Shown: positions 7,212 through 14,321 of the stretch, piece after piece
How the letters are laid out: each line of letters begins with the position of its first letter
Numbering within the stretch: position 1 is the first letter of the stretch
Assembly (NCBI GenBank): GCA_017984655.1
Contig: JAGNZB010000009.1
Coordinates: forward strand, 1 to 21,107
Direction: 5' to 3'
Length of the DNA stretch: 21,107 nucleotides
From: Candidatus Altimarinota bacterium
Lineage (GTDB): Bacteria > Patescibacteriota > Gracilibacteria > RBG-16-42-10
Made by a program: the position numbers and the translations under genes
The notes under the pieces: model-generated
Databases searched by the model: none
Told to the model about the DNA's origin: nothing
What the model saw: only the letters and a program-made list of their open reading frames with translations

Positions 7212-8423
7212 CTACCCAGGCAAGACTCTTACGAACTCTCGTTTTCCTTTCTGCACCAAGATTCCTTCAGAGGGGATAGTAATCTCTTGCTCAGTATCAA
7301 TCACCTGACCATCGATCTTCACACCTTTCTGCGTCACCACTCGGCGAGCTTCACTCTTGCTGATAGTGAGACCTGCTGTCACTAAAAGATCGAAGATATG
7401 CACAGGCGATTCAGACACTCTCACCTCTCTGATCACTTCTGGATTGAGCTTTTTTTGGAAGACCTCGACAAAATTATGTTCAGCCTCTTGTGCAGCAGCT
7501 TCTCCATAGAAGATCCGACAGATTTCAAGGGCTAGCTTCATCTTGGCATCACGAGGATTCTGGGCACTCATGATTTCCTTGATCTCAGCCAGAGAAAGAA
7601 AGGTATTGTTGACAAACAACAGCTCGAGCATCTCATCAGTCTGAGACATCACCTGACCATACATTTCCTTCGCAGAGACATGCAAGAATACCCCAGTTCC
7701 TTTGCTCTTTGACATCAGCTCGCCAGTCTTGGGATCAGCCATCAACGTCACCGCCACTACAAACTTATCTTTATTATTGATCTTCCGTTGTAGTGTACGA
7801 CCGACAAGCGCATTGAAAATCTGATCGGTACCACAAAGCTCGACATCGACATCCATTGCGACAGAGTCATACCCTTGCATCAGTGGGTAGAAGAACTCAT
7901 GCAAGTGAATCGGCTTGTTTTCAGATAAACGCTTTTGGAACATATCGCGCTCAAGCATTTGCTGCACCGTAAGATGACTAGCAAGACCGATCACATCTTC
8001 AAATGTGAGCTTAGAGAGCCAATCATGATTGTACTTCACCACCGGAGAATTGTTGGGATCATCAAAGTTCATCAGCGGTCTGATCAGCTCTTTCCAACGA
8101 CGCACATTTTCCAATACATCCTCACGAGTGAGTTGCTTTCTTGCTGAGCTCTCGCCTGTAGGATCACCGATTCTGGCGGTAAAATCACCAAAAAGTACAA
8201 TTACTTCATGACCAAGCTTTCTAAACTTCTCCAACAAGATAAAGTTCTTCGCATGGCTCAAATGAAGCGTCGGTGCTGTCGCATCAAAACCTATATAAAA
8301 TTTCAGCTTCTTTCCGCTCTGCAACACCTTCTTAAATTCATCCAAAGATGGTAGGACTTCTACTATGGTTCCCCGACTAAGGACTTCATCAATTTTCTGT
8401 GGGTCAGTAATGATCGCATTCAT
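7212..8423 (-). CDS. tyrS: Tyrosyl-tRNA synthetase
   Basis: This 403-aa class I aminoacyl-tRNA synthetase charges tRNA-Tyr with tyrosine in the cytosol. The HIGH motif appears as H-L-S-H (54-57) and the KMSKS loop as L-M-S-K-S-K-G-T-G (236-244). The tyrosine pocket is marked by Y-I-G-F-D (43-47), Q-G-Y-D-S (183-187) and G-T-D-Q (198-201). Residues from about 345 to 403 form the S4 RNA-binding domain (S-K-S-E-A-R-R-V-V near the start). The G-T-D-Q-I-F-N-A-L-V-G-R form and the length fit the TyrZ-like branch rather than the Geobacillus/E. coli TyrS branch. Length is normal and all motifs are intact. A good promoter at 8449-8477 gives a leader of about 19 nt, too short for a T-box, so there is no tRNA-sensing leader. 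Confidence 0.95.
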   Translation of the reverse strand: MNAIITDPQKIDEVLSRGTIVEVLPSLDEFKKVLQSGKKLKFYIGFDATAPTLHLSHAKNFILLEKFRKLGHEVIVLFGDFTARIGDPTGESSARKQLTREDVLENVRRWKELIRPLMNFDDPNNSPVVKYNHDWLSKLTFEDVIGLASHLTVQQMLERDMFQKRLSENKPIHLHEFFYPLMQGYDSVAMDVDVELCGTDQIFNALVGRTLQRKINNKDKFVVAVTLMADPKTGELMSKSKGTGVFLHVSAKEMYGQVMSQTDEMLELLFVNNTFLSLAEIKEIMSAQNPRDAKMKLALEICRIFYGEAAAQEAEHNFVEVFQKKLNPEVIREVRVSESPVHIFDLLVTAGLTISKSEARRVVTQKGVKIDGQVIDTEQEITIPSEGILVQKGKREFVRVLPG

Positions 8424-8448
8424 AGAAAGCAGCTAAGACATTGCTAAT

Positions 8449-8477
8449 TTTATATACTATTCTCTACTACTAATCAA
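8449..8477 (-). promoter_or_regulatory. Predicted promoter of tyrS
   Basis: TTGATT (8472-8477), a 17-base spacer and TATAAA (8449-8454) on the minus strand. The predicted start near 8442 leaves about 19 nt before the ATG. Spacing is optimal. Confidence 0.5.
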
Positions 8478-8528
8478 TTATTCCATCACCCTGGATTCCA
8501 CCTCTGTCACGCGATTCCAATGATCCAG

Positions 8529-10178
8529 CTAGACCAAGCTACGCTGATAACAATCCTCACAAAGGACTGGCTCAGTGGCATACACCGAAGCTAGTGAGAC
8601 CTGGCATTGAACACAGGAACGTGTCACCAGCGGCACCATTTGTAAATAACGGGAGACATTTTCCAATCTCACCAATGGAGCGATCCGGGGGATAGGGATC
8701 TGGAACCGACGATAAATATCAAGCTCGGCTTTGACCAAGCGATACTTCTTACCAGACTGACTACAGACCAAGACTGCTTGTAATATGTCATCCTGGACAT
8801 CACGGATATGATCGGGGATCACATAGTTGGTCGGTGTCGGATCGATTTGTTCGTCCTTCCACTGATACCCTCGCTGGAGTGCTTCCACCTTGCTCAAAGG
8901 GGTAAACTCCATAGCATAGGAGTGATTGTAATAATACGGTGACAATGAAGCTGGGAACAGCTGACCGTACTCACCAGTACTCCGCATATGATCACGGATC
9001 TTTGCCAAGAGGACCATATAGTCTTCTTTGGCATACTGTTTATTCAGGATACAATACTCTTTCCGCTTCAGCCCCACACAACCAAAACAATCATGGGTAC
9101 CTAGCGTGCTATGGATACAGTATTCCAAATCATGGGTTTGATTGGGACAATCCACTGACCATCGAATATTGGAGACATTATTGACAGCCCCATGGGAGGC
9201 ATAGATTTGTTGGGCATTGTTGGCAGCGAAAGCTGAGCTAAAGACATTGTTGGCCTTCACTACCCGGATACCACAAAAGACGTCCTGAGCCTCCAAGACA
9301 AAAAAGCCATCGCTGACATTCTTGGAGCTATTGATATAATTCCCGGTCACATTCTCATTATTCTTTCCTTGGAAATACTTGCCAACCGTATGCTTCTTGC
9401 GAGCACTGTAGCGGAGATACTCTTGCTCCCAGGCAGCATGGCTACCCAGGTTCTTGGCCTGCAATTTTGCCGCATACTGATCAGGTGTACATTGCTCATT
9501 CTCAAAACAATACTCTTTGTTGCGCAGATTGACACAACCATAACAATTCTTGAGATTCTGACAGTTGTATAGAAAATAGGAACTAGTACAACTGGCACAA
9601 TTTTCGGCCCAGAACAACTCATAACTACCACTGACATTGATACAGCCATAGCACAGCTCACTATTCTGGACACTGATGCTCTCCACCGTATTTTTGCACT
9701 GATTCAAAACCCGACTAAACAGACAATCCTCACAATTCGTCGCATTGAATAGTAAGTAGCAATTCTTGGCGCCCGTGACACCATTCACAAAATCACTATT
9801 CTCGAGAGTAGATAGTGTCAGAAACCGGCTAGGCAATGGAACTTGTTTGAATAGATCAGCAAACTGCTCGAAGAAAGGACGAGAGAAATCATAGTCACGA
9901 CCAAAGCTCGTAGCATCCCACTGATCACTGATATAGACATCAGGACTATACGTAGGATGACCAAGTTCCGGTGGCAAAGTAGTCAAGATTGCCTGACCAC
10001 TAAAAGCACACTTGCCATTGTAGAGATGAATACAGTTATCAAAGCTCGTGATGGCACGAATACGCTCCAGTGGTGATATCGTAGGAAGCGGAATATTTTG
10101 ACTATGACAGTACTCTTCTTCCTGATCAGAAACAGTGAAGCTTTGGCCAGATTGGGCACAGATTTTCTGTTGAGCCAT
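8529..10178 (-). CDS. Cys-rich nonapeptide-repeat protein with zinc-ribbon ends (paralogue B)
   Basis: This 549-aa protein has 28 cysteines and aligns end to end with paralogue A, 3.7 kb away on the same strand. Modules: N-terminal C-A-Q-S-G-Q (7-12); P-F-F-E-Q-F (101-106); a first array (137-235) of 9-residue repeats with consensus x-x-N-C-Y-x-C-x-N; a linker (236-275); a second, Cys-poorer array (about 284-378) ending in D-C-F-G-C-V-G-L-K-R-K-E-Y-C; L-F-P-A-S-L-S-P-Y-Y-Y (408-418); and a C-terminal zinc ribbon, Cys522-x-x-Cys525 with Cys540-x-x-Cys543. Every cysteine from 140 to 230 lies at position 5 or 8 modulo 9. Compared with A, the second array has lost many cysteines, so the paralogues have diverged functionally. 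The -10 hexamer lies six bases from the ATG, suggesting a leaderless transcript. The role is unknown. Confidence 0.8.
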   Translation of the reverse strand: MAQQKICAQSGQSFTVSDQEEEYCHSQNIPLPTISPLERIRAITSFDNCIHLYNGKCAFSGQAILTTLPPELGHPTYSPDVYISDQWDATSFGRDYDFSRPFFEQFADLFKQVPLPSRFLTLSTLENSDFVNGVTGAKNCYLLFNATNCEDCLFSRVLNQCKNTVESISVQNSELCYGCINVSGSYELFWAENCASCTSSYFLYNCQNLKNCYGCVNLRNKEYCFENEQCTPDQYAAKLQAKNLGSHAAWEQEYLRYSARKKHTVGKYFQGKNNENVTGNYINSSKNVSDGFFVLEAQDVFCGIRVVKANNVFSSAFAANNAQQIYASHGAVNNVSNIRWSVDCPNQTHDLEYCIHSTLGTHDCFGCVGLKRKEYCILNKQYAKEDYMVLLAKIRDHMRSTGEYGQLFPASLSPYYYNHSYAMEFTPLSKVEALQRGYQWKDEQIDPTPTNYVIPDHIRDVQDDILQAVLVCSQSGKKYRLVKAELDIYRRFQIPIPRIAPLVRLENVSRYLQMVPLVTRSCVQCQVSLASVYATEPVLCEDCYQRSLV

Positions 10179-10184
10179 AGAGAT

Positions 10185-10190
10185 AGTATA
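10185..10190 (-). promoter_or_regulatory. -10 hexamer suggesting leaderless transcription of Cys-rich gene B
   Basis: TATACT on the minus strand ends six bases before the ATG of paralogue B, so transcription would begin at or next to the start codon. The matching -35 is poor. Confidence 0.3.
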
Positions 10191-10252
10191 ACAACAGTAC
10201 TATAGAGATACTGCGCCAAGAAAAACAAGATGAGGGATCTCAGCCAGTTTGC

Positions 10253-10849
10253 CTAGAAAGAACCAGTCTTTATTTCACCTGCTCTTTTGAATGAGGCGAC
10301 GATCACGCCACTGGGTGATGTGCTGGATGCAGTCAAAGTAAAAGCTGCCGGAATCGTACCGCTGCCAAAGAGACGCTTACCGGCGCCTAGGGTGACGGGG
10401 AAGATCTTGAGCCAGAGCTCATCGACTAGGTCATTGGCCAAAAGAGTTTGAATTAGATCACCACTACCGTGGACCTGGATATCGGGCCCCTCTTCTTGTT
10501 TGAGTGCCTTGATCTTCTCGACAATATCGCCATCCAAAAACACTGCATTTTCCCATGGATGACTAGTGAGGGTATTGGAGGCGACGTATTTGGTAGCAGC
10601 ATTGATCCCTGGCCAATCCTCTTGATGCTGTGGCCAGTAGGAAGCAAAGATATCAAATGTTTTTCTCCCCAGGAGTAAGGCAAAAGGTTTGCTCATTTGC
10701 TCTCCCATGACCTTACCGAGGTATTCATCAAAATAAGGCACTGTCCAGCCACCATACTGAAATCCCCCAGCAGTGTCCTCTTCTGGCCCACCAGGAGCCT
10801 GCATCACACCATCAAGGCTAATAAAAGACAAAACAATAATTTTTCTCAT
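10253..10849 (-). CDS. RibD C-terminal/dihydrofolate reductase family protein
   Basis: This 198-aa cytosolic protein is of the RibD_C (DHFR-like fold) family, similar to Bacillus YyaP/YwjB. Signatures are F-I-S-L-D-G-V-M-Q-A-P-G-G near the start, L-L-L-G-R-K-T-F-D-I-F-A-S-Y-W-P in the middle, and V-H-G-S-G-D-L-I-Q-T-L followed by L-W-L-K-I-F-P-V-T-L-G-A-G-K-R-L-F. The last two are the NADPH-binding and core strands of the fold. The deaminase half of RibD is absent and no riboflavin genes are nearby, so a riboflavin role is unlikely; an uncharacterised NADPH-dependent reductase is the safest call. It starts at an ATG with no Shine-Dalgarno. A large imperfect hairpin lies 69 bases upstream. Confidence 0.88.
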   Translation of the reverse strand: MRKIIVLSFISLDGVMQAPGGPEEDTAGGFQYGGWTVPYFDEYLGKVMGEQMSKPFALLLGRKTFDIFASYWPQHQEDWPGINAATKYVASNTLTSHPWENAVFLDGDIVEKIKALKQEEGPDIQVHGSGDLIQTLLANDLVDELWLKIFPVTLGAGKRLFGSGTIPAAFTLTASSTSPSGVIVASFKRAGEIKTGSF

Positions 10850-10917
10850 AAAGTGATGCTAGGGAATAAAAACAGATCAACAGCACCTTACCAAAAATCA
10901 CCACAATCACCAGCCCA

Positions 10918-10973
10918 GTGAGCACGTTTCTCTGCTACCAAAAGCATGCGACTTTGGTAGAAAAACTGCTCAC
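10918..10973. repeat. Large imperfect hairpin between the RibD-like and small membrane protein genes
   Basis: Nested complementary arms: GTGAGCA (10918-10924) with TGCTCAC (10967-10973), GTTT (10926-10929) with AAAC (10963-10966), and CTACCAAA (10935-10942) with TTTGGTAG (10953-10960). There is a small internal loop and a 10-base apical loop containing the palindrome GCATGC. This makes 19 pairs over 56 bases. On the minus strand it lies between the stop of the 73-aa gene and the start of the RibD-like gene, and no T tract follows it. An RNA element, processing site or protein-binding site are all possible. Confidence 0.55.
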
Positions 10974-10997
10974 CGATAACACCAATTCAAACACCTA

Positions 10998-11219
10998 CTA
11001 TTGAGCAGGGGTTGATTGGCTACTACCTGTAGAGAGGTTTGGTACTAGCGAATTGGGAATATTCAACTCGCCAGATACTTTAGTTGTATCCGCGGGAGCC
11101 CCACCATTCCCCGCGCCACGCATATAGTTGTACCCAAGGAACAGGACTATCGCTACAACTGCAGCAAGTAGTATACCCAACAAGACACCAGAGGAGCTGT
11201 CAGAGTGAACTTCAACCAT
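10998..11219 (-). CDS. Small single-span membrane protein
   Basis: This 73-aa protein has a short polar N-terminus (M-V-E-V-H-S-D-S-S-S-G), one strong hydrophobic helix at about residues 11-30, then Y-M-R-G-A-G-N-G-G and a polar Ser/Pro-rich tail ending in S-T-P-A-Q. By the positive-inside tendency the topology is uncertain, because the only Arg sits after the helix. Similar short proteins with a helix and a V-x-x-E-L-N-I-P-type tail occur in CPR and cyanobacterial genomes as I remember them, without known function. TTGTGG and TAGCAT, 16 bases apart, lie upstream on the minus strand as a possible weak promoter. It is transcribed toward the large hairpin. Confidence 0.6.
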   Translation of the reverse strand: MVEVHSDSSSGVLLGILLAAVVAIVLFLGYNYMRGAGNGGAPADTTKVSGELNIPNSLVPNLSTGSSQSTPAQ

Positions 11220-11326
11220 AGGAGTAAGTTAATGTTAACAGTAATGCTACACCTGATCACCACAACCACAACCCAACGACTCGTCATTAGCTAGCACATT
11301 CTCCAAAAAAATGTTCTTTTCTGTCT

Positions 11327-11357
11327 TTCACTCTGGGTGATAGTGATAGGGAGTGAA
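11327..11357. repeat. 7-bp inverted repeat upstream of the 11413 gene
   Basis: TTCACTC (11327-11333) and GAGTGAA (11351-11357) are perfect reverse complements 17 bases apart, with a TGATAG TGATAG direct repeat in the loop. It lies in the 193-base gap between divergent genes, where an operator is plausible. No strong promoter was found for the plus-strand gene. The rest of the gap shows no coding potential. Confidence 0.3.
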
Positions 11358-11412
11358 TATAGCCGGGATGATTATTTTGTGGTAAGTTTCTTTCTACTAA
11401 ACAAATACGTTC

Positions 11413-11835
11413 ATGCGACCAAATGAACTAACGGTAAGAGAGTTATTGAACCAAGTTGATGTGACTCGAGAAAACCCGCTCTCAACACAGCAACTCGCTA
11501 TTGTGGCAGAAGCACTGCATCGCAACAGTAGAGAGGCAACTCAAAAAATTCCTTGGCATCGAGAACTAGATGGTTGCATTGATCTTGTGATTGGATTAAT
11601 GAAACACGCAACTGTACGAGAACAACTTGAGAGAGCTAGAACCCGAGCGGGCATTAAGGATGGTGAGTATCCTCAAGCCTTGATTGAGCCACGAGTTGAT
11701 GATCAGTCCGCGACAATGAACAGTAGACCGGGCACAGATTTGTTTGCTGGTGAATTGGTGGCGATCAAAAGACTAACAAAACTGAGGAGCCAAAGAGACA
11801 AAGCACTGGAAACAGTGGAATTATTAGAAGATTGA
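11413..11835 (+). CDS. Uncharacterised helical protein
   Basis: I do not recognise this 140-aa protein. It is hydrophilic, rich in Arg, Glu and Leu, with one cysteine, no signal peptide and no membrane segment. Predicted helices cover about 5-35, 45-90 and 105-140, and the last is a charged coiled-coil-like stretch (R-L-T-K-L-R-S-Q-R-D-K-A-L-E-T-V-E-L-L-E-D). It is the first of three similarly helical plus-strand genes. The next one starts 10 bases after its TGA stop, so the two are probably co-transcribed. No Shine-Dalgarno is visible. Confidence 0.55.
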   Translation: MRPNELTVRELLNQVDVTRENPLSTQQLAIVAEALHRNSREATQKIPWHRELDGCIDLVIGLMKHATVREQLERARTRAGIKDGEYPQALIEPRVDDQSATMNSRPGTDLFAGELVAIKRLTKLRSQRDKALETVELLED

Positions 11836-11845
11836 TGCTGCAGCC

Positions 11846-12145
11846 ATGTCGGCTCATGCACCTGATCTCATGAAAATTGATGTTGAGATTGATGAGCTCC
11901 ATCGTCAAGTCTACTTAGAAGAACATACTGATCTGTCGCAACAGCGATTATCTCATGAACTAGAACGTGTACGATGGCTCAAACAAGCAATGGAGTCACC
12001 ACTAGTAGCAGCACAGCGAAAACGGTATGAGGATCGACATCAACAACGCTTAATTAGGGACTCTTACACAAGACAATTGGTGCGTGCCCGTGCAAATCTT
12101 GAAGCATTGGAAAAACAAATCAAAGCAGAAAGCATAGTCATTTAG
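11846..12145 (+). CDS. Small coiled-coil protein
   Basis: I do not recognise this 99-aa protein, which is nearly all charged helix. It has heptad-like spacing of Leu, Val and Ile over residues 8-95, very high Arg, Glu and Gln, and no cysteine or signal peptide. It follows the 140-aa gene by 10 bases. Another ATG overlaps the previous stop (TGATG at 11833-11837) but is out of frame, so 11846 is the start. A coiled-coil adaptor or a partner of the preceding protein is a guess from composition and spacing. Confidence 0.5.
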   Translation: MSAHAPDLMKIDVEIDELHRQVYLEEHTDLSQQRLSHELERVRWLKQAMESPLVAAQRKRYEDRHQQRLIRDSYTRQLVRARANLEALEKQIKAESIVI

Positions 12146-12208
12146 CTACATCTTGATAGTTCAAATACCGGGGCTAAGCATGCTATTCGAAAAACAAAAC
12201 AAGTCATC

Positions 12209-12237
12209 TAGTTAATATAGCTAAGAACTGCTATAAT
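12209..12237 (+). promoter_or_regulatory. Extended -10 promoter of the 12263 gene
   Basis: A perfect TATAAT (12232-12237) with an upstream TG (TGC-TATAAT) and TAGTTA (12209-12214) at 17 bases. The predicted start near 12244 gives a leader of about 19 nt. AGGAG at 12239-12243 lies at or before that start, so it is unlikely to act as a ribosome-binding site. Confidence 0.6.
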
Positions 12238-12262
12238 TAGGAGAAAATTAAACACCAAAAAC

Positions 12263-12835
12263 ATGCACGCTACACCAATTGATGTGAGAGACGAGGCCCA
12301 AGAAGCACCTGAATCACCCCAGATGCGCCAATATCGCACACTTTGTGGGAGAGCGATTCATGCACTTGAAGCACAACAAAAGGCAGAAGCTACTGCCAGT
12401 ATCAGCGCCACATTAACTCAGGGAGAAAAAGCAGCACCTAGACCAGCACACTTGCGCTCCCTAACTCCCCAAATGCAAATCGATTATATTAGATCCCTAG
12501 CTCACAAAAGTGATGCTGAACGCCAGGCTTGGATGGATAGATGGATCCGTGATGAAGTCACTAACACGCTAGAAAGATTAGACAGAAAAGAGTATGTGTC
12601 AAAATTGGCTGTTGGCGAGGTATTGGTAGCAGGTTTAGTCAATCCTGAGTACATGCCTGAAGGTCAGCTCGGTCCAGTATTTGCAAAAACAGCGCAACGC
12701 TTCAATCAGCACGACTTCTTCAAACATAGTATCGTTGGTGCACAAAGAAATGGGATGATCCCTCTCAGCATGACACCTGAGCAAGCTGAAAAAGCTATGT
12801 GGCAAATCTATAATACGATCGCAATTACTGACTAG
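12263..12835 (+). CDS. Uncharacterised soluble protein
   Basis: I do not recognise this 190-aa protein. The first 30 residues are acidic and probably disordered, residues 35-70 are Ala/Gln-rich helix, and residues 70-190 look globular, with S-L-T-P-Q-M-Q-I-D-Y-I and then A-W-M-D-R-W-I-R-D-E-V. It has one cysteine, and no signal or membrane segment. It sits behind the best -10 in the window, so it is probably well expressed. It is separated by 117 bases from the preceding coiled-coil gene and has its own promoter, so it need not be in that operon. The downstream gene is convergent. Confidence 0.6.
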   Translation: MHATPIDVRDEAQEAPESPQMRQYRTLCGRAIHALEAQQKAEATASISATLTQGEKAAPRPAHLRSLTPQMQIDYIRSLAHKSDAERQAWMDRWIRDEVTNTLERLDRKEYVSKLAVGEVLVAGLVNPEYMPEGQLGPVFAKTAQRFNQHDFFKHSIVGAQRNGMIPLSMTPEQAEKAMWQIYNTIAITD

Positions 12836-12898
12836 TCGTGGACTGCTCAGTACGCATCAATTAGCTGCCCCCATACATCTGCCCACGCTTCTCACTAT

Positions 12899-14101
12899 CT
12901 AGAATGGTGGTAAAAGTAATGATTGCAATTTTTCCTGATACATAGGAAAGGTCGTGATCGGACTGGCTACATAAATAAGCTGACCATTGGCAATGAACGG
13001 GTAATCGAAACTAATCCCTTCATCAGTGCTGGTATACTGAGCGAAACGATCAGTAAGAATATTATAAAGCCGGATACTTCTAGCCTTAGTAATATCATTG
13101 GTGTATGCCCAAGCCAAAACACCATTGGCCAGTGAAGTCGCATTGATATAGTGCTTATCTTCGATCGGGATCCTTTTTATAACACTCCCATTGAGGTCCG
13201 CAATCACATACTCTGATGCCAACTTATCCTGTGAGCAGGTGGTTTGAAAGTCGGAGATGGTTGGCTTTGTATTTGCAGAATTCGCTGAGTCTTTGAGACC
13301 GACATTACAACTTCCGGTACTAGCGTAATAACTAACATGTTTACCATCACTGAGGATTTGACTCACAACACTATAGTTGTTTGACCATTGTGTTGTAGTC
13401 TTGTTTACAAGGCTATATTGATAGGTCGTAGTTTGCATAAAACCACCGACATCAGTGTGTTCAGTCCAAAATAAAGTGTCTTTTATCATCTTCAGCTGTT
13501 GCATCGTCCCCTGAACTGGCAGAGTAGCTGTCACTACTGGCTCTAAGAGGTTTGAGATATCATAAATTTTCACCATTTTTTCTTGGGCATTGAACACTGC
13601 TAGAGCACTACCATTGACATCAAATTTCCCTAAAGGTTGCAAATAAAATGGAATTGCTATGTCTGTCATTTGCCCAGTCTCAATATCATACATGGAGATG
13701 GGATTCATTTGGATATTGGCACCAGCAGGATTGAAGACTAGAAATATTCTACCCTGATCAATCTTGGCCAAGAAAGGATCATAGTCAGTAAACGAGTAAT
13801 TGATCATTTCTTTGCTTACAAAATTATAAACATGCAAGTCCATAAAAGCCTGATCATTGCTCACTGGCAGAACAATATAAGGTGACTCTAGATCAGCATA
13901 ATCCAAAGCAGATCGAGAGGGCACAAATGAAACTCCACGTGCATCCACCAAGGGAAGATCTACTGGCTGAGCACTAATCGAAGAGAATACTGTAGTTTCC
14001 TGTGGTACAGAAAGAGTAGCAGACGCCCCAGAACCGCATCCAATGAACAAAACCGTTGTTGCAATCAAAACACTAAGACGATTGAATTGAACTTTAATCA
14101 T
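12899..14101 (-). CDS. Lipoprotein with beta-propeller-like repeats
   Basis: The protein has 400 aa from the ATG at 14101; the frame is open to a TTG at 14122. The ATG is preferred because it directly precedes a signal peptide: basic start, hydrophobic S-V-L-I-A-T-T-V-L, then a lipobox-like F-I-G-Cys22. AAGGA lies 13 bases upstream, a little far for a Shine-Dalgarno. The mature part has repeated strand-turn units such as I-S-M-Y-D-I-E-T-G-Q and V-K-I-Y-D-I-S-N-L, like the blades of TolB/LVIVD-type propellers. It is predicted to be lipid-anchored on the outer face of the membrane, and its binding partner is unknown. It diverges from the P-type ATPase gene across 206 bases. Confidence 0.75.
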   Translation of the reverse strand: MIKVQFNRLSVLIATTVLFIGCGSGASATLSVPQETTVFSSISAQPVDLPLVDARGVSFVPSRSALDYADLESPYIVLPVSNDQAFMDLHVYNFVSKEMINYSFTDYDPFLAKIDQGRIFLVFNPAGANIQMNPISMYDIETGQMTDIAIPFYLQPLGKFDVNGSALAVFNAQEKMVKIYDISNLLEPVVTATLPVQGTMQQLKMIKDTLFWTEHTDVGGFMQTTTYQYSLVNKTTTQWSNNYSVVSQILSDGKHVSYYASTGSCNVGLKDSANSANTKPTISDFQTTCSQDKLASEYVIADLNGSVIKRIPIEDKHYINATSLANGVLAWAYTNDITKARSIRLYNILTDRFAQYTSTDEGISFDYPFIANGQLIYVASPITTFPMYQEKLQSLLLPPF

Positions 14102-14108
14102 TATTTTG

Positions 14109-14321
14109 TAGTAATCCTTCAAAGCTTGTCATAGATATTCAAAATAGTCTAATTATCACTATACCTTTGCCAATGTCTCATGTACTGATACTTGCTCATC
14201 TACCACACTGAGTAGTTCATCATCCTGGTGGATAGACCACTCGTTGCACCAACACTCCAACCACTATAAGCTAACCAGCAGTTTGAATTAAAAACTGATC
14301 TCGCTTTATGAAGGATTACTA
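14109..14321. repeat. 13-base inverted repeat bracketing a divergent intergenic region
   Basis: TGAAGGATTACTA occurs on the plus strand at 14309-14321, where it covers the ATPase start codon and first codons. It occurs on the minus strand at 14109-14121, just upstream of the lipoprotein start. Both copies are preceded by GCTTT. The 187 bases between them hold no gene. Confidence 0.4.
14244..14270 (+). promoter_or_regulatory. Possible promoter of the P-type ATPase gene
   Basis: TTGCAC (14244-14249) and TATAAG (14265-14270), with a short 15-base spacer. The predicted leader is about 30 nt with no Shine-Dalgarno. Confidence 0.28.

Noticed and set aside
8494..8519. GATTCCA direct repeat between tyrS and Cys-rich gene B
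   Set aside because: It is a single 7-base repeat with no symmetry or further copies, and it lies upstream of the tyrS promoter without a clear role.
9347..9673. 108-aa reading frame inside Cys-rich gene B
   Set aside because: It is the same kind of shadow of the repeat-rich gene on the same strand, with no recognisable domain.
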